NCBI GenBank assembly: GCA_964586145.1
Contig: CAZPHH010000077.1
Location: forward strand, 1 to 23,390
DNA from: JAFGJQ01 sp964586145
GTDB taxonomy: Bacteria > Planctomycetota > Phycisphaerae > UBA1845
Direction: 5' to 3'
Length of the DNA: 23,390 nt
This document shows, in pieces, positions 7,514 through 15,670 of the stretch. Below the pieces are notes generated by a model. It was not told the DNA's origin, made no database searches, and worked only from the letters and a program-made list of their open reading frames with translations. The position numbers were made by a program, and so were the translations under genes. Every line of letters begins with the position of its first letter. Within the stretch, counting starts at the first letter, position 1.

Positions 7514-8907
7514 ACGGCGTCCGTAGGGTCCGCCGTGCGGACCACGAACGACGTACGGCCCGGTCCGCATGGCGGNNNNNNNNNNNNNNNNNNNNNNNNN
7601 NNNNNNNNNNNNNNNNNNNNNNNNNNNNNNNNNNNNNNNNNNNNNNNNNNNNNNNNNNNNNNNNNNNNNNNNNNNGGTCCGCATGGCGGACCCTACTCCG
7701 CTGTGGGACCGGCTTTCCAGCCGGTCCCGGGAACCGCTGTGGGACCGGCTTTTCAGAACGACGCACGGCCCGGTCCGCATGGCGGACCCTACTCATCGGC
7801 CTCGCTGCGATCGCAACCCCCGCCCTGGCGCAATCCCCGTTTGCCACGGCGGTCATCGCCTACGACCCTGCCCCGGGCCAGTTTGTGAACGACCCGCTCT
7901 TCAACGACCCGACCAAGGCGCTCGGCCGGCCGTACGGCGGCGGGTTCTCCGACTCGGGCAACTCGTCGCTGGTTTCGCTGGGCGGGTTCGGCGGGTCGAT
8001 CACGCTGGCATTTGACCACACTGTCCGTGACGATCCGGCCAATCCCTTCGGGCTGGACGCGATCGTGTACGGCAACGCCCTCTACGTCGGCGGCAACTTC
8101 AACCGCCGCTGGGCGGAATGCGGTTTCATCGAGATCAGCCGTGACGTGAACGGCAACGGCCTGCCCGACGACCCGTGGTACCTGATCCCCGGATCGCACA
8201 TCACGGACCCGATGGGGCAGTACGAAGTGCAGACGTGGGACGACGACGTGCTCGACGCCGCCTTTCCGCCGGACGATGAGGGCTGGATTCCACCCGGCCG
8301 AAGCGGAACGTGGAGCACGGCCGGGTACCGCCTGCCGCCGGAGGTGTTTGAGACCATCGTCGTGTCGAACCCCAACGGCCTGGACGCGACGGTGGAGGGC
8401 ATCTTCGGCTACGCGGACTTCACGCCCACCCTGAAGCTCGGCGACATGAACGGGGACAACGTGATCGACGACCCGACCGCGCTGCCCGCGGTGTTCTATA
8501 CCCGGCCGGACAACCCGTTCGCCGTCGGTTTGACGCCGGGCAGCGGCGGAGGCGACGCATTCGACATCGCAAGGGCGATCGATCCGGCCACGGGCGAGCC
8601 AGCCGGGCTGGACGGCTTCGACTTTATCCGGATCACGGTGGGGGTGAATCGCGTGATTCTGGACACGTCGCCGCCCCTGAATGAGCTCTCCACGGAGATC
8701 GACGCGGTGGCGGACGTGGCGGAGGGTCGGCTGGGCGATGCGGAGAACGACGGGGACATTGACCTTCAGGATTTCGCGATATTCCGCGGATGCCTGAGCG
8801 GGCCGGACCAGTCGGCCCCATCGAGTCCCTGCCGCGTGATGGATTTCGACCAGGACACGGATGTGGACCTGGCGGACTGGGCCGCCTTTCAGGCGGTGTT
8901 CGGATAG
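7510..8907 (+). CDS. Riboswitch-operon surface protein with dockerin-like C-terminus
   Basis: AAGGAGG about 9 bases before ATG 7510, plus the ATGA overlap with the DUF4465 gene, fix the start. The first ~85 nominal codons include hairpin repeats and the 100-N gap, so the N-terminal length is unknown. After the repeats the frame resumes as TLLIGLAAIATPALAQS, a signal-peptide core with an ALA-Q cleavage site. The mature part opens with VIAYDPAPGQFVNDPLFNDP and continues as a roughly 300-residue domain seen, as I recall, in unassigned cell-surface proteins of planctomycetes and Bacteroidetes. The last 60 residues carry two calcium-loop repeats (DAENDGDIDLQD and DFDQDTDVDLAD), a type I dockerin-like pair. 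The function is inferred from operon context to be part of cobamide capture; there is no direct evidence of binding. No cohesin is present in the window. Confidence 0.8.
   Translation: MNGVRRVRRADHERRTARSAWRXXXXXXXXXXXXXXXXXXXXXXXXXXXXXXXXXXSAWRTLLRCGTGFPAGPGNRCGTGFSERRTARSAWRTLLIGLAAIATPALAQSPFATAVIAYDPAPGQFVNDPLFNDPTKALGRPYGGGFSDSGNSSLVSLGGFGGSITLAFDHTVRDDPANPFGLDAIVYGNALYVGGNFNRRWAECGFIEISRDVNGNGLPDDPWYLIPGSHITDPMGQYEVQTWDDDVLDAAFPPDDEGWIPPGRSGTWSTAGYRLPPEVFETIVVSNPNGLDATVEGIFGYADFTPTLKLGDMNGDNVIDDPTALPAVFYTRPDNPFAVGLTPGSGGGDAFDIARAIDPATGEPAGLDGFDFIRITVGVNRVILDTSPPLNELSTEIDAVADVAEGRLGDAENDGDIDLQDFAIFRGCLSGPDQSAPSSPCRVMDFDQDTDVDLADWAAFQAVFG
7523..7790. repeat. Cluster of REP-like hairpin repeats around the gap
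   Basis: Three copies of a 17-base hairpin of type GGTCCGC-NNN-GCGGACC are visible (7527-7543, 7676-7692, 7772-7788), and a fourth is cut by the gap (7562-7575). Between them is a 10-bp stem with a 4-base loop (7705-7714 with 7719-7728, arm GGGACCGGCT), followed by a partial second copy. A 27-base direct repeat with one mismatch occurs at 7549-7575 and 7758-7784. A related copy is at 21899-21980. These are short interspersed palindromic elements lying inside the coding region of the surface protein. Confidence 0.85.
7576..7675. other. Assembly gap (100 N)
   Basis: Exactly 100 N, flanked on both sides by the same hairpin repeat. The round length suggests a placeholder for an unknown distance. 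The reading frame through it is therefore not proven. Confidence 0.98.
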
Positions 8908-8918
8908 ACGGCGCAGTG

Positions 8919-9758
8919 ATGATGTACAAGCCGCAACTTCGCAGGCCGCGTTTGGCACGAACGCGCGGCCACAAATCGGCCTTCACGCTGATCGAGTTGT
9001 TGGTGGTGGTCTCGATCATCGCCCTGCTGGTGGCGCTCCTGCTGCCGGGTCTGCAACGGGCGAAGGAGCAGGCACGGTCGGCCGTGTGTGCGTCCAACCT
9101 CCGCCAGCTCGTCATCGCCAACGCCGCCTACGCGTCGGACTACTCCGGCCGGTACTGTTCCGGCGCGCCGCGAATGGTCACGGAGAACCTGCGCCGCTGG
9201 CATGGAACGCGAAATGACACGGGTGAAGTATTTGATCCGCGTGGCGGTCCCCTGGTCCCGTACCTGGGTGCCGGCGCCGGCATCCGGGCGTGTCCGTCGT
9301 TTCGGGACGCTCGGCGAGGGGCCGGGGCCTTCGAGGCGGGCTGCGGCGGATACGGGTACAACCAGTCCTACATCGGTCGAGTCGTGCAACGACGATCCAA
9401 CGGGTCGTTCCAGGTCGTCACGGACGAGTCGGGGGTGTCCAGCGAACGGGTCCGGCGGCCCGGCGCGACCGTGATGTTCGGCGATACGGCGTTCGCCGGT
9501 GTGGCCGTCGGGGTGATTGAATACAGCTTTGCCGAGCCCCGCTTCAGTCCGGAATACCTGCACTACCACGCCCGACTCGACCCGTCGCTTCACTTCCGTC
9601 ATGGTCGGCAGGCCCGCATCGCCTGGTGCGACGGCCACGTGTCCGCCGAGCGGCGGACCTTCACCTGGCAGAGCGTTTTCTACGAAGGCAACGCCGACCG
9701 CTGGGGCCTCGGCTGGTTTGGTCCGGATGACGACAACGGGCCGTTCGACCTGGAGTGA
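8919..9758 (+). CDS. Prepilin-like (type II pseudopilin) protein with H-x9-DG-like motif
   Basis: The 279-residue protein has a prepilin leader: basic residues, then KSAFTLIELLVVVSIIALLVALLLPGL, cleaved after Ala22 with Phe as residue +1 and Glu at +5. This is the class III signal processed by prepilin peptidase. The rest is the planctomycete-type pseudopilin body: ARSAVCASNLRQL, CPSFRD, a YGYNQSYIG segment and FRHGRQARIAWCDGHV near the C-terminus, which resembles the H-x9-DG motif of this large family. ATG 8919 (or 8922) follows the surface-protein stop by 11 bases, so it is the third gene of the riboswitch operon. Such proteins are very abundant in planctomycetes and their roles are mostly unknown; a part in secretion or surface display of its neighbours is inference. 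The ribosome binding site is poor. Confidence 0.85.
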   Translation: MMYKPQLRRPRLARTRGHKSAFTLIELLVVVSIIALLVALLLPGLQRAKEQARSAVCASNLRQLVIANAAYASDYSGRYCSGAPRMVTENLRRWHGTRNDTGEVFDPRGGPLVPYLGAGAGIRACPSFRDARRGAGAFEAGCGGYGYNQSYIGRVVQRRSNGSFQVVTDESGVSSERVRRPGATVMFGDTAFAGVAVGVIEYSFAEPRFSPEYLHYHARLDPSLHFRHGRQARIAWCDGHVSAERRTFTWQSVFYEGNADRWGLGWFGPDDDNGPFDLE

Positions 9759-9836
9759 GTTGCAGCGGGTTTTTCGACTCGCGTCACCCGCCAACGCCAG
9801 CCCTGGCGGCGCGTCCGCCACCAGACAACGCCCCCG

Positions 9837-9865
9837 TTGCGGAGCCGGAAACGTCCGGCTAGAAT
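9837..9865 (+). promoter_or_regulatory. Putative sigma70 promoter for bamA
   Basis: TTGCGG (9837-9842), a 17-base spacer, then TAGAAT (9860-9865), which matches the -10 consensus in 5 of 6 positions. The spacer holds a 7-bp stem hairpin (9843-9849 with 9854-9860). The start of transcription would be near 9872, about 86 bases before the GTG start of bamA. Confidence 0.5.
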
Positions 9866-9957
9866 GGGCGGCCATTGGTGCGGTAACAGAAACCCTTGTC
9901 ACTTCGAGACCTGCGATAGCGCCGGACCCGGTCCGGCCCAACAACGGAGCGATTCCC

Positions 9958-12270
9958 GTGTGGAGAGCACCCGCCCTCGCAGTATTGGTATTGGGGCTGG
10001 CACAGGCGACTTGGGGACAGGAGGCATCGTCGCCGTCGGGCGGCGTCACGGTGATCGCCGTCGAGTTCCCCGGCGCCGAGCAGACCAGCCGGACGTACCT
10101 GCGAAGCGTCGTCCGAACGGCTGCAGGCGAGCCGTTCGACGAGGCGCAGGCCCGTGAGGACGTCGACCGTCTGCTGAAGACCGGCAAGTTTCTCACGGTG
10201 ACCCTGGAGACCGAGGCGACGCCCGACGGCGTGGTGGTGCGGTTTCCGCTCTCCGAGCGGCCGGTCGTTCAGGAGATCCGCTTTGAGGGCAACGTCAAGT
10301 TCAAGGAGAAGAAGCTGCTGAGCTCCGTCCCGGTGTCGGTGGGCGACCCCACGGATGCATACGGCGTGCGGGAGGGCCGAGAGGTCATTCTGGGCATGTA
10401 TCGCAAGGAGGCGTACGGCGAGGCCCAGGTCACCATTGACGAGGAGCTGTTGAACCGGGGCATTCTGCTGTACCGGATCGAGGAAGGCCCGCGGGTTCGC
10501 GTGCGCAAGATCCTGTTTGAGGGCAACGACGCCATCGCGCCCAACAAGCTCCAGCAGCAGATTCAGACCCAGACCTACGTGTGGATCTTCCGGCCGGGCC
10601 TCTATGACGCCGACCAGGTGGAGAGCGACGCGACAGCGGTCCAGTCTTACTATCGCGACCAGGGCTTCCTGGACGCCCGCGCCACGTGGCGGGTGGAACG
10701 GAGCCCGGACGGCGAGGAACTGACCCTCTGGTTCACGATTGTCGAGGGGCCGCGGTACACCATCGAGAGCATCGCGTTTGAAGGGAACCAGGTCTTTACC
10801 GACGAGCAGGTGCTGGCCGAGCTGACGATGGCCGTCGGCAACCCCATTCTCAAGACGGAGCTGGACCGCGACGCGAAGCGTCTGCAGACGCTGTACGGCG
10901 AGCTGGGGTACATCTACGCGGAGGTGCAGGCGGTTCAGGTCTTCTCGGCGACGCCCAACCAGGTGCTCGTTACGGTGCGGATCCTGGAGGGCGAGCAGGT
11001 CCGGGTGGGGCGGATCGTTGTGCGGGGCAATGAGCGCACGCAGGACAAGGTGGTGCGCCGGCAGTTGGACCTGTATCCCGGCGATCTGTTCAACCTGACG
11101 GAGGCGAAGAGCGCGGAACAACGGCTGGTTCAGACGCAGATCTTTTCCCGGGCCAGCGTCTCGCCGGTGGGCGAGGAACCCGGCGTGCGCGACATCGTCG
11201 TGAACGTGGAGGAGGCCGCCAAGGCCGGCGATTTCCTCTTCGGGGCCGGTGTGACCAGCGATAGCGGGCTGGTCGGCTCCATCATGCTGGACATCAAGAA
11301 CTTCGACGTGTTCGACTGGCCGCGGAGCTTCCGCGAGTTCATCCGGCTGAAATCGTTCCACGGGGCGGGCCAGCGGCTGCGGATCGAGGCCCAGCCCGGC
11401 ACGGAGTTCAACCGCTTCCGGATTGACTTCACAGAGCCGTTTCTGCTGGACAAGCCGATCCAGTTTGGGCTGGGCGGCTACTACTTCGAGCGGGAGCGAG
11501 ACTCGTACGACGAACGCCGGGTCGGCGCCAACATGAGCTTCGGCCGGCGGCTGCACTGGTCGTTTTTGGAAGGGTGGTACGGCGAGCTCGCCTTCCGCGT
11601 GGAGAACGTGAACATCTCGGACCTGCACTTCTTCGCCCCACGGGAGGTGCGCGACGACAAGGGCGATCACCTGATCACGAGCACGAAGGTTTCGCTGGTG
11701 CGGGACCGGACGGACAGCCGCTTTGTGCCTACCAAGGGCGACCGGTTCACCCTTTCCTACGAGCAATACGGCACGTTCGGGGGTGACTTCTTCGGGTCGC
11801 TGGTGTCCAGCTACGCGTGGCACAAGACGCTGTACACCGACGTGGAGGACCGCAAATCCGTGCTCACCCTGCGGGCTCGCGGCGGGGCCATGTTCGGCGA
11901 CGCTCCGGTGTTCGAGAAGTTCTACGCGGGCGGCATCGGGTCGCTGCGCGGCTTCGAGTTCCGCGGCATCTCGCCCCGCCGCGGCTACAAGGACTTCGCG
12001 ATCGGCGGCAACTACATGCTGATGACGGGTGCGGAGTACTCCTTCCCCCTCTTCGCCGACGTCATCCGCGGCGTGTTCTTCACCGACATGGGCACCGTGG
12101 AGGAAGATTTCGAGATCACCACCTGGCGGGCCTCTGTGGGCTTCGGCATCCGGCTGCAGGTCGATTTCTTCGGGCCGGTGCCCATGGAGTTTGACCTGGC
12201 CATCCCGGTTTCTTCGCACAAGGACGACGAAGAGCAGATCTTCAGCTTCTTCATCGGCACCGTGTTCTGA
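9958..12270 (+). CDS. bamA: BamA outer-membrane beta-barrel assembly factor
   Basis: BamA is the core of the BAM complex that folds beta-barrels into the outer membrane. The 770-residue product starts at GTG 9958, with GGAG (9945-9948) at good spacing and a signal peptide (VLVLGLAQATWG-QE) immediately after. The frame is open farther upstream, but that portion overlaps the previous gene. Five POTRA domains follow at about residues 30-100, 104-180, 183-265, 268-345 and 349-425, each ending in a G-N/D or IVEGP-like turn (VQEIRFEGNVKF, VRKILFEGNDAI, IESIAFEGNQVF, VGRIVVRGNERT). The Omp85 barrel runs from about 430 to the end, with the conserved loop motif GSLRGFEFRG and a terminal aromatic Phe (FFIGTVF). 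Length and order are normal for BamA. Presence of this gene shows a genuine outer membrane. Confidence 0.96.
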   Translation: MWRAPALAVLVLGLAQATWGQEASSPSGGVTVIAVEFPGAEQTSRTYLRSVVRTAAGEPFDEAQAREDVDRLLKTGKFLTVTLETEATPDGVVVRFPLSERPVVQEIRFEGNVKFKEKKLLSSVPVSVGDPTDAYGVREGREVILGMYRKEAYGEAQVTIDEELLNRGILLYRIEEGPRVRVRKILFEGNDAIAPNKLQQQIQTQTYVWIFRPGLYDADQVESDATAVQSYYRDQGFLDARATWRVERSPDGEELTLWFTIVEGPRYTIESIAFEGNQVFTDEQVLAELTMAVGNPILKTELDRDAKRLQTLYGELGYIYAEVQAVQVFSATPNQVLVTVRILEGEQVRVGRIVVRGNERTQDKVVRRQLDLYPGDLFNLTEAKSAEQRLVQTQIFSRASVSPVGEEPGVRDIVVNVEEAAKAGDFLFGAGVTSDSGLVGSIMLDIKNFDVFDWPRSFREFIRLKSFHGAGQRLRIEAQPGTEFNRFRIDFTEPFLLDKPIQFGLGGYYFERERDSYDERRVGANMSFGRRLHWSFLEGWYGELAFRVENVNISDLHFFAPREVRDDKGDHLITSTKVSLVRDRTDSRFVPTKGDRFTLSYEQYGTFGGDFFGSLVSSYAWHKTLYTDVEDRKSVLTLRARGGAMFGDAPVFEKFYAGGIGSLRGFEFRGISPRRGYKDFAIGGNYMLMTGAEYSFPLFADVIRGVFFTDMGTVEEDFEITTWRASVGFGIRLQVDFFGPVPMEFDLAIPVSSHKDDEEQIFSFFIGTVF

Positions 12271-12491
12271 TCGAGCGGACCGAGGCCCCGGCCGAACGCC
12301 GGCCCCCTCAACGCATGTTATCGCCCCTTGATTCCCCTAAATCGCGCTGCGCCCCCTGCCGATAGCTCCCTGGTGGAGCTCGTCCGTGAACGGAGCGGAC
12401 GCTTTGTCGCCGGCAGGACCGGCCGCGACGGCCACCCGCGCACGCCGCGCGGGCCACACCGTCGAAAGGCCTGGCTTGGAAAGGAATTGCG

Positions 12492-13130
12492 ATGAGCAGG
12501 GACCGGCTTGGCGTGGCGCTGGCTGTGGTGCTGGGACTGGGGGCGGCCGCCCAGGGGCAGTATGTCACCATCAGCATACTGAACACGACCCCGGAGTGGG
12601 GTGATTTCACGGTGGAGCCGGACGCCCTGAGCTACGAGGTGGGCACGGAGATCACCGTGACGGCCATTCCCGCCGAGGGGTACGCGCTGGTTCGCTGGGA
12701 GGGGGATTTCGTCTCGTACTCGGATACCATCACGTTCAGGCTTCAGGATGTGCTGAACGCCACCGTGTCGTTTGCGCCCATACCGCCGTGCGAGCTCACG
12801 CTGATCGTCGAGCCCAGCGGCGCCGGCGCGATCTTCATCGACCCGCCCGCCGCGGAGTACTTCCCGGGTGATGTGGTGACGCTCTACGCACTGGCCGGGC
12901 CGGGGCAGGCCTTCCGTCAGTGGGGCGGCGACCTCACCGAGAACGTCAGTTCCAACGGGTTGACCCTCACGCTCGAAGGCGACATGGACATCCTGGCGAT
13001 TTTCGAGGCGGCCCTGTACATCCTGCCCGCGGACGGCTCGCGCCGGACCACTGGCACGTGCGGGGCAATCGGCCTGCTGTCCTTCACGCTCCTCGCGTCC
13101 GGCCTGGTCGTCTGGCGTCGCCTCCGGTAG
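12492..13130 (+). CDS. Secreted protein with two InlB-B/Flg_new-like repeats and C-terminal anchor
   Basis: The 212-residue protein has AAGGAA upstream of ATG 12492 and a signal peptide cleaved near AQG-QYVTI (about residue 22). Two repeats of about 60-70 residues follow. The first contains FTVEPDALSYEVGTEITVTA, GYALVRWEGD and NATVSFAPI; the second contains LIVEPSGAGAIFIDPP, FPGDVVTLYALAGPG, FRQWGGD and ILAIFEA. This [YF]xxGxxVTLxAxPxxGxxFxxWxGD pattern is that of the bacterial InlB B-repeat/Flg_new family, common in surface adhesin-like proteins. The C-terminus has a Cys-Gly, a hydrophobic stretch and a basic end (WRRLR), like a protein-sorting or membrane-anchor tail. The role is unknown; surface exposure is inference. 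It lies 221 bases after bamA, a space in which I see only weak hairpins. Confidence 0.85.
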   Translation: MSRDRLGVALAVVLGLGAAAQGQYVTISILNTTPEWGDFTVEPDALSYEVGTEITVTAIPAEGYALVRWEGDFVSYSDTITFRLQDVLNATVSFAPIPPCELTLIVEPSGAGAIFIDPPAAEYFPGDVVTLYALAGPGQAFRQWGGDLTENVSSNGLTLTLEGDMDILAIFEAALYILPADGSRRTTGTCGAIGLLSFTLLASGLVVWRRLR

Positions 13131-13206
13131 GGTGCGCGCCCGCACCCCGCGACCTCGGTCCGGCCGGCCATCGCCGACCCAGCCGAATCCTTCTTTCGAC
13201 GGGGAA

Positions 13207-13258
13207 GCCCAGGCCAGCGTCTTTGGGCGCCTGCCCTCCTCACCGCACCGGCCTGGGC
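13207..13258. terminator. Inverted repeat in convergent intergenic region
   Basis: GCCCAGGCC (13207-13215) and GGCCTGGGC (13250-13258) are perfect complements flanking a 34-base loop that contains a smaller GGGC/GCCC hairpin. It sits between the convergent repeat-protein and pgi genes, so it could end either transcript, but there is no T-run on either side. Confidence 0.35.
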
Positions 13259-13282
13259 GACGTGCGGGGAGCGGGTAACACG

Positions 13283-14878
13283 TCAAAGGGCGGCATATGC
13301 AGCGTCGAACGGGGTAGCGCCGGGAGTGCGGGAGAACTCGCGCTCCTCGTTGGCCGCCAGGTGCTCCAGGATCTTGAATACCGTCTCCACGTCCTCCGGC
13401 AACCCGATGGCCTGCGCTACCTCCGCGGCGGTCTGCGGCTGCCGGCGGTGTTCGCCCAGATGCTTGATGATTTTGAGCTGGAGGTCCAGAATGCGGCGGG
13501 CGGCCTTCTTGCCGGCCTCCACGCCGGGCTGATGATACGCATTGATGTTGACCAGCGACGCGTACAGGCCCACCGTCCGCTCGTATAACGCAATCAACGC
13601 GCCCACGGTCCGTGGCGTGACCGCGCCGACGGTCAGCGTCATCGACTCGCGGCCGCTCTCGAACAGCGCCTCCCGCGTGCCCTCCAGGAAGCCGAAGAGA
13701 TAATCACCCGCCGTGGTGTGCGGCTCCACCCGCACGGACAGGCCCTCCCGGTCCGTCAGCACGCGGATGAACGTCACGAAGAAGTTGTGTACCCCGTCGC
13801 GAAGCTGCTGGATGTACGCGTGCTGATCGGTGGAGCCTTTGTTGCCGTAGACGGTCAGGCCCTGGTACACCGGGTTGCCGTCCAGGTCTTTCTCCTTGCC
13901 CAGCGACTCCATGATGAGCTGCTGAAGGTACCGCGAGAGCAGGGCCAGCCGGTCCTTGTACGGCAGGATTACCAGGTCCTTCTGGCCGCGCCCGTCGCAG
14001 GCGTGATACCACATCAGCGCCATCATCGCGGCGGGGTTCCGCAGCACGTCCGCCTCCCTCGTGTACTCGTCCATCGTGCGGGCCCCGTCCAGCAGGCCGT
14101 CCACGTCAATCCCCTGCAGGGCCGCCGGCAGCAGGCCCACCGCCGACATCTGCGACGTGCGGCCGCCCACCCAGTCCCACATGGGAAAACGCCGGAGCCA
14201 GCGGCCGGTTTCGGCCAGCTTGTCCAATTCACTTCCCACCTGGGTGACGGCCACGGCGTGCTCGGAGAAACAGAGGTTGCGCCCGGCGTACGCATGCATG
14301 ACTTCGAGCATTCCGTTGCGGGTTTCCGGCGTCGTGCCGGATTTGGAGACGACGACGCTCAGCGTAACGTCCAGTTCGTTCGCCAGGCCGCCGAGCAAAA
14401 TGCGATCGATCCCGTCCGGATCGGTGTTATCGCAGAAGAAGACCCGCATGGGGTCGCGTCCGGGCTGCCCGAGGGCGTCGCCCACAAACTGCGGCCCCAG
14501 CGCCGAGCCGCCGATCCCCACCAGCATCACGTTGCGGAATGCCGGACCGCCGGCCGGCTGAATCCGGCCCTTGTGAATTTCGTCCACAAAGGCCTTGACG
14601 TCCCTGACGGCCTGCTTGATGGCGGTCCGGATCTCCGGCGTTGGTGCCCGCTCGGGCGCCCGCAGCCAGTAGTGGCCGACCATCCGGTTCTCGTCCGGAT
14701 TGGCGATCGCCCCGGCTTCCAGTGCGGCCATGGCCTCCAGCGCGGCCGTCATGGGCCTGCCCATCCGGGCGAAGTAGTTGTCGGGGAATCGCATCCGGCT
14801 GATGTCCAGCGACAGTCCGACGGATTCGCAACGGCACAGGTAGGTGCGGTATCGTTCCCACAGTTGCAGGCGGTTCAC
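13283..14878 (-). CDS. pgi: Glucose-6-phosphate isomerase
   Basis: Interconverts glucose 6-phosphate and fructose 6-phosphate in the cytoplasm (glycolysis/gluconeogenesis). The 531-residue product starts at GTG 14878, preceded by GGAGGAA; the open frame farther upstream overlaps another gene. Family motifs are VGIGGSALGP (120-129), the phosphate-binding SKSGTTPET (179-187), GGRTSQMSAVGLLP (238-251), Glu324 in MESLGKE, His353 in STDQHA and the Lys pair in VEAGKKA (453-459). The C-terminal ~70 residues (after 462) form a helical, winged-helix-like extension with TAAEVAQAIGLPEDVETVFKILEHL, which I recall from cyanobacterial-type isomerases. It lies 2 bases after the stop of the gene at 14881-15429, so the two are co-transcribed. 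Confidence 0.95.
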   Translation of the reverse strand: MNRLQLWERYRTYLCRCESVGLSLDISRMRFPDNYFARMGRPMTAALEAMAALEAGAIANPDENRMVGHYWLRAPERAPTPEIRTAIKQAVRDVKAFVDEIHKGRIQPAGGPAFRNVMLVGIGGSALGPQFVGDALGQPGRDPMRVFFCDNTDPDGIDRILLGGLANELDVTLSVVVSKSGTTPETRNGMLEVMHAYAGRNLCFSEHAVAVTQVGSELDKLAETGRWLRRFPMWDWVGGRTSQMSAVGLLPAALQGIDVDGLLDGARTMDEYTREADVLRNPAAMMALMWYHACDGRGQKDLVILPYKDRLALLSRYLQQLIMESLGKEKDLDGNPVYQGLTVYGNKGSTDQHAYIQQLRDGVHNFFVTFIRVLTDREGLSVRVEPHTTAGDYLFGFLEGTREALFESGRESMTLTVGAVTPRTVGALIALYERTVGLYASLVNINAYHQPGVEAGKKAARRILDLQLKIIKHLGEHRRQPQTAAEVAQAIGLPEDVETVFKILEHLAANEEREFSRTPGATPFDAAYAAL

Positions 14879-14880
14879 GG

Positions 14881-15429
14881 CTATTCCTCCAGGGCCAGGA
14901 TGGCTGACCTGGCCTCCAGCAAGACGTCGCAATCGGCATACGCGCCGTGCAGAATGAGCAACAGGCACGCGTCCCGGCATTGCCTGGCCGACAAACCGAG
15001 ATCGGCAAGCACTTGCCGGGTGATGGACAGGTCGTTCATGCACTGATCGACGGGCACCGGTCCGAGTCGTTCCTGCATCGCTTCAAAAAAGCCGGACCGG
15101 ATGAGCCGCCGGGCGACGGACTTCTCGCGGCCGGCGACGTCCTCGCTGCGCGGCAGGGCCAGGTACTCGTCGACGGATTCTTTCGGGGCCAGCTCCAGCC
15201 AGACCCCGCCGGCGAGTTTTTTTTCGCGATACTCTTGCGGAATGTGCAGCAGCAGGCGTCGAAACCGCTCTTCGGGCAGTGTGCCCGCAAACCCGGCCCA
15301 GCGAAACGTCAGGCAGGTGCGGTCCCAGCGCGGGCTGTGCTCGACCTGCACCTCGATGCCCGGAAAGTGTGGAGCCAGCAGTTGCAGCAGCTCGTCGCGG
15401 GTTGTTGTCAGGTCGGATTTGCGCGCCAT
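14881..15429 (-). CDS. Conserved-looking small protein upstream of pgi, unknown function
   Basis: Predicted 182 residues from ATG 15429 (MARKSDLTTTRDELLQLL). The frame is open to 15603, but the upstream part is low-complexity and Arg/Pro-rich. I recognise no family. The N-terminal half looks alpha/beta (a strand-like IEVQVEHSPRWDRTCLTFRWAGF, then LPEERFRRLLLHIPQEY), and the C-terminal half is helical and Leu/Ala-rich with two Cys in a CRDACLLL segment. There are no signal peptide or membrane segments, so it is probably cytoplasmic. Its stop lies 2 bases before the pgi start, which carries its own ribosome binding site. The tight coupling suggests a shared transcript and perhaps a related role, but nothing in the sequence indicates what. 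Confidence 0.7.
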   Translation of the reverse strand: MARKSDLTTTRDELLQLLAPHFPGIEVQVEHSPRWDRTCLTFRWAGFAGTLPEERFRRLLLHIPQEYREKKLAGGVWLELAPKESVDEYLALPRSEDVAGREKSVARRLIRSGFFEAMQERLGPVPVDQCMNDLSITRQVLADLGLSARQCRDACLLLILHGAYADCDVLLEARSAILALEE

Positions 15430-15670
15430 GCCTGCCACCCGGTCCGCGAAGGCCCGGCGGGTCACCCACCGCCTGGCCCGGCTTTGGCCATTGTCCACGA
15501 CCGGCTCCGAATGGCAAGACGGAGACGCACCCGCAGGCGCCCACCCGTTCCAGGCACGCGCCGCGAGCCTGCCCGGGGGGAATTCGACGGCGTTCGGCGG
15601 CACCCACTCACCGGATGGCCGCGTTGGCCGGCGGGTCTGGCCGGGGGCCCGGCCGGGCTGCCCGATGGGC

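Noticed and set aside
7523..7790. CRISPR array
   Set aside because: The repeats are palindromic, unevenly spaced and have no unique spacers; no cas gene is present.
9859..12219. Long minus-strand open frame of 786 codons
   Set aside because: It is the antisense shadow of bamA: high G+C keeps stops rare, the translation is His/Arg/Pro-rich and has no family motif.
12271..12300. Terminator after bamA
   Set aside because: Only a 5-bp CCGGC/GCCGG stem with no T-run could be formed; too weak to call.
13718..15046. Plus-strand open frame of 442 codons
   Set aside because: Antisense of pgi, whose motifs are unmistakable on the other strand.
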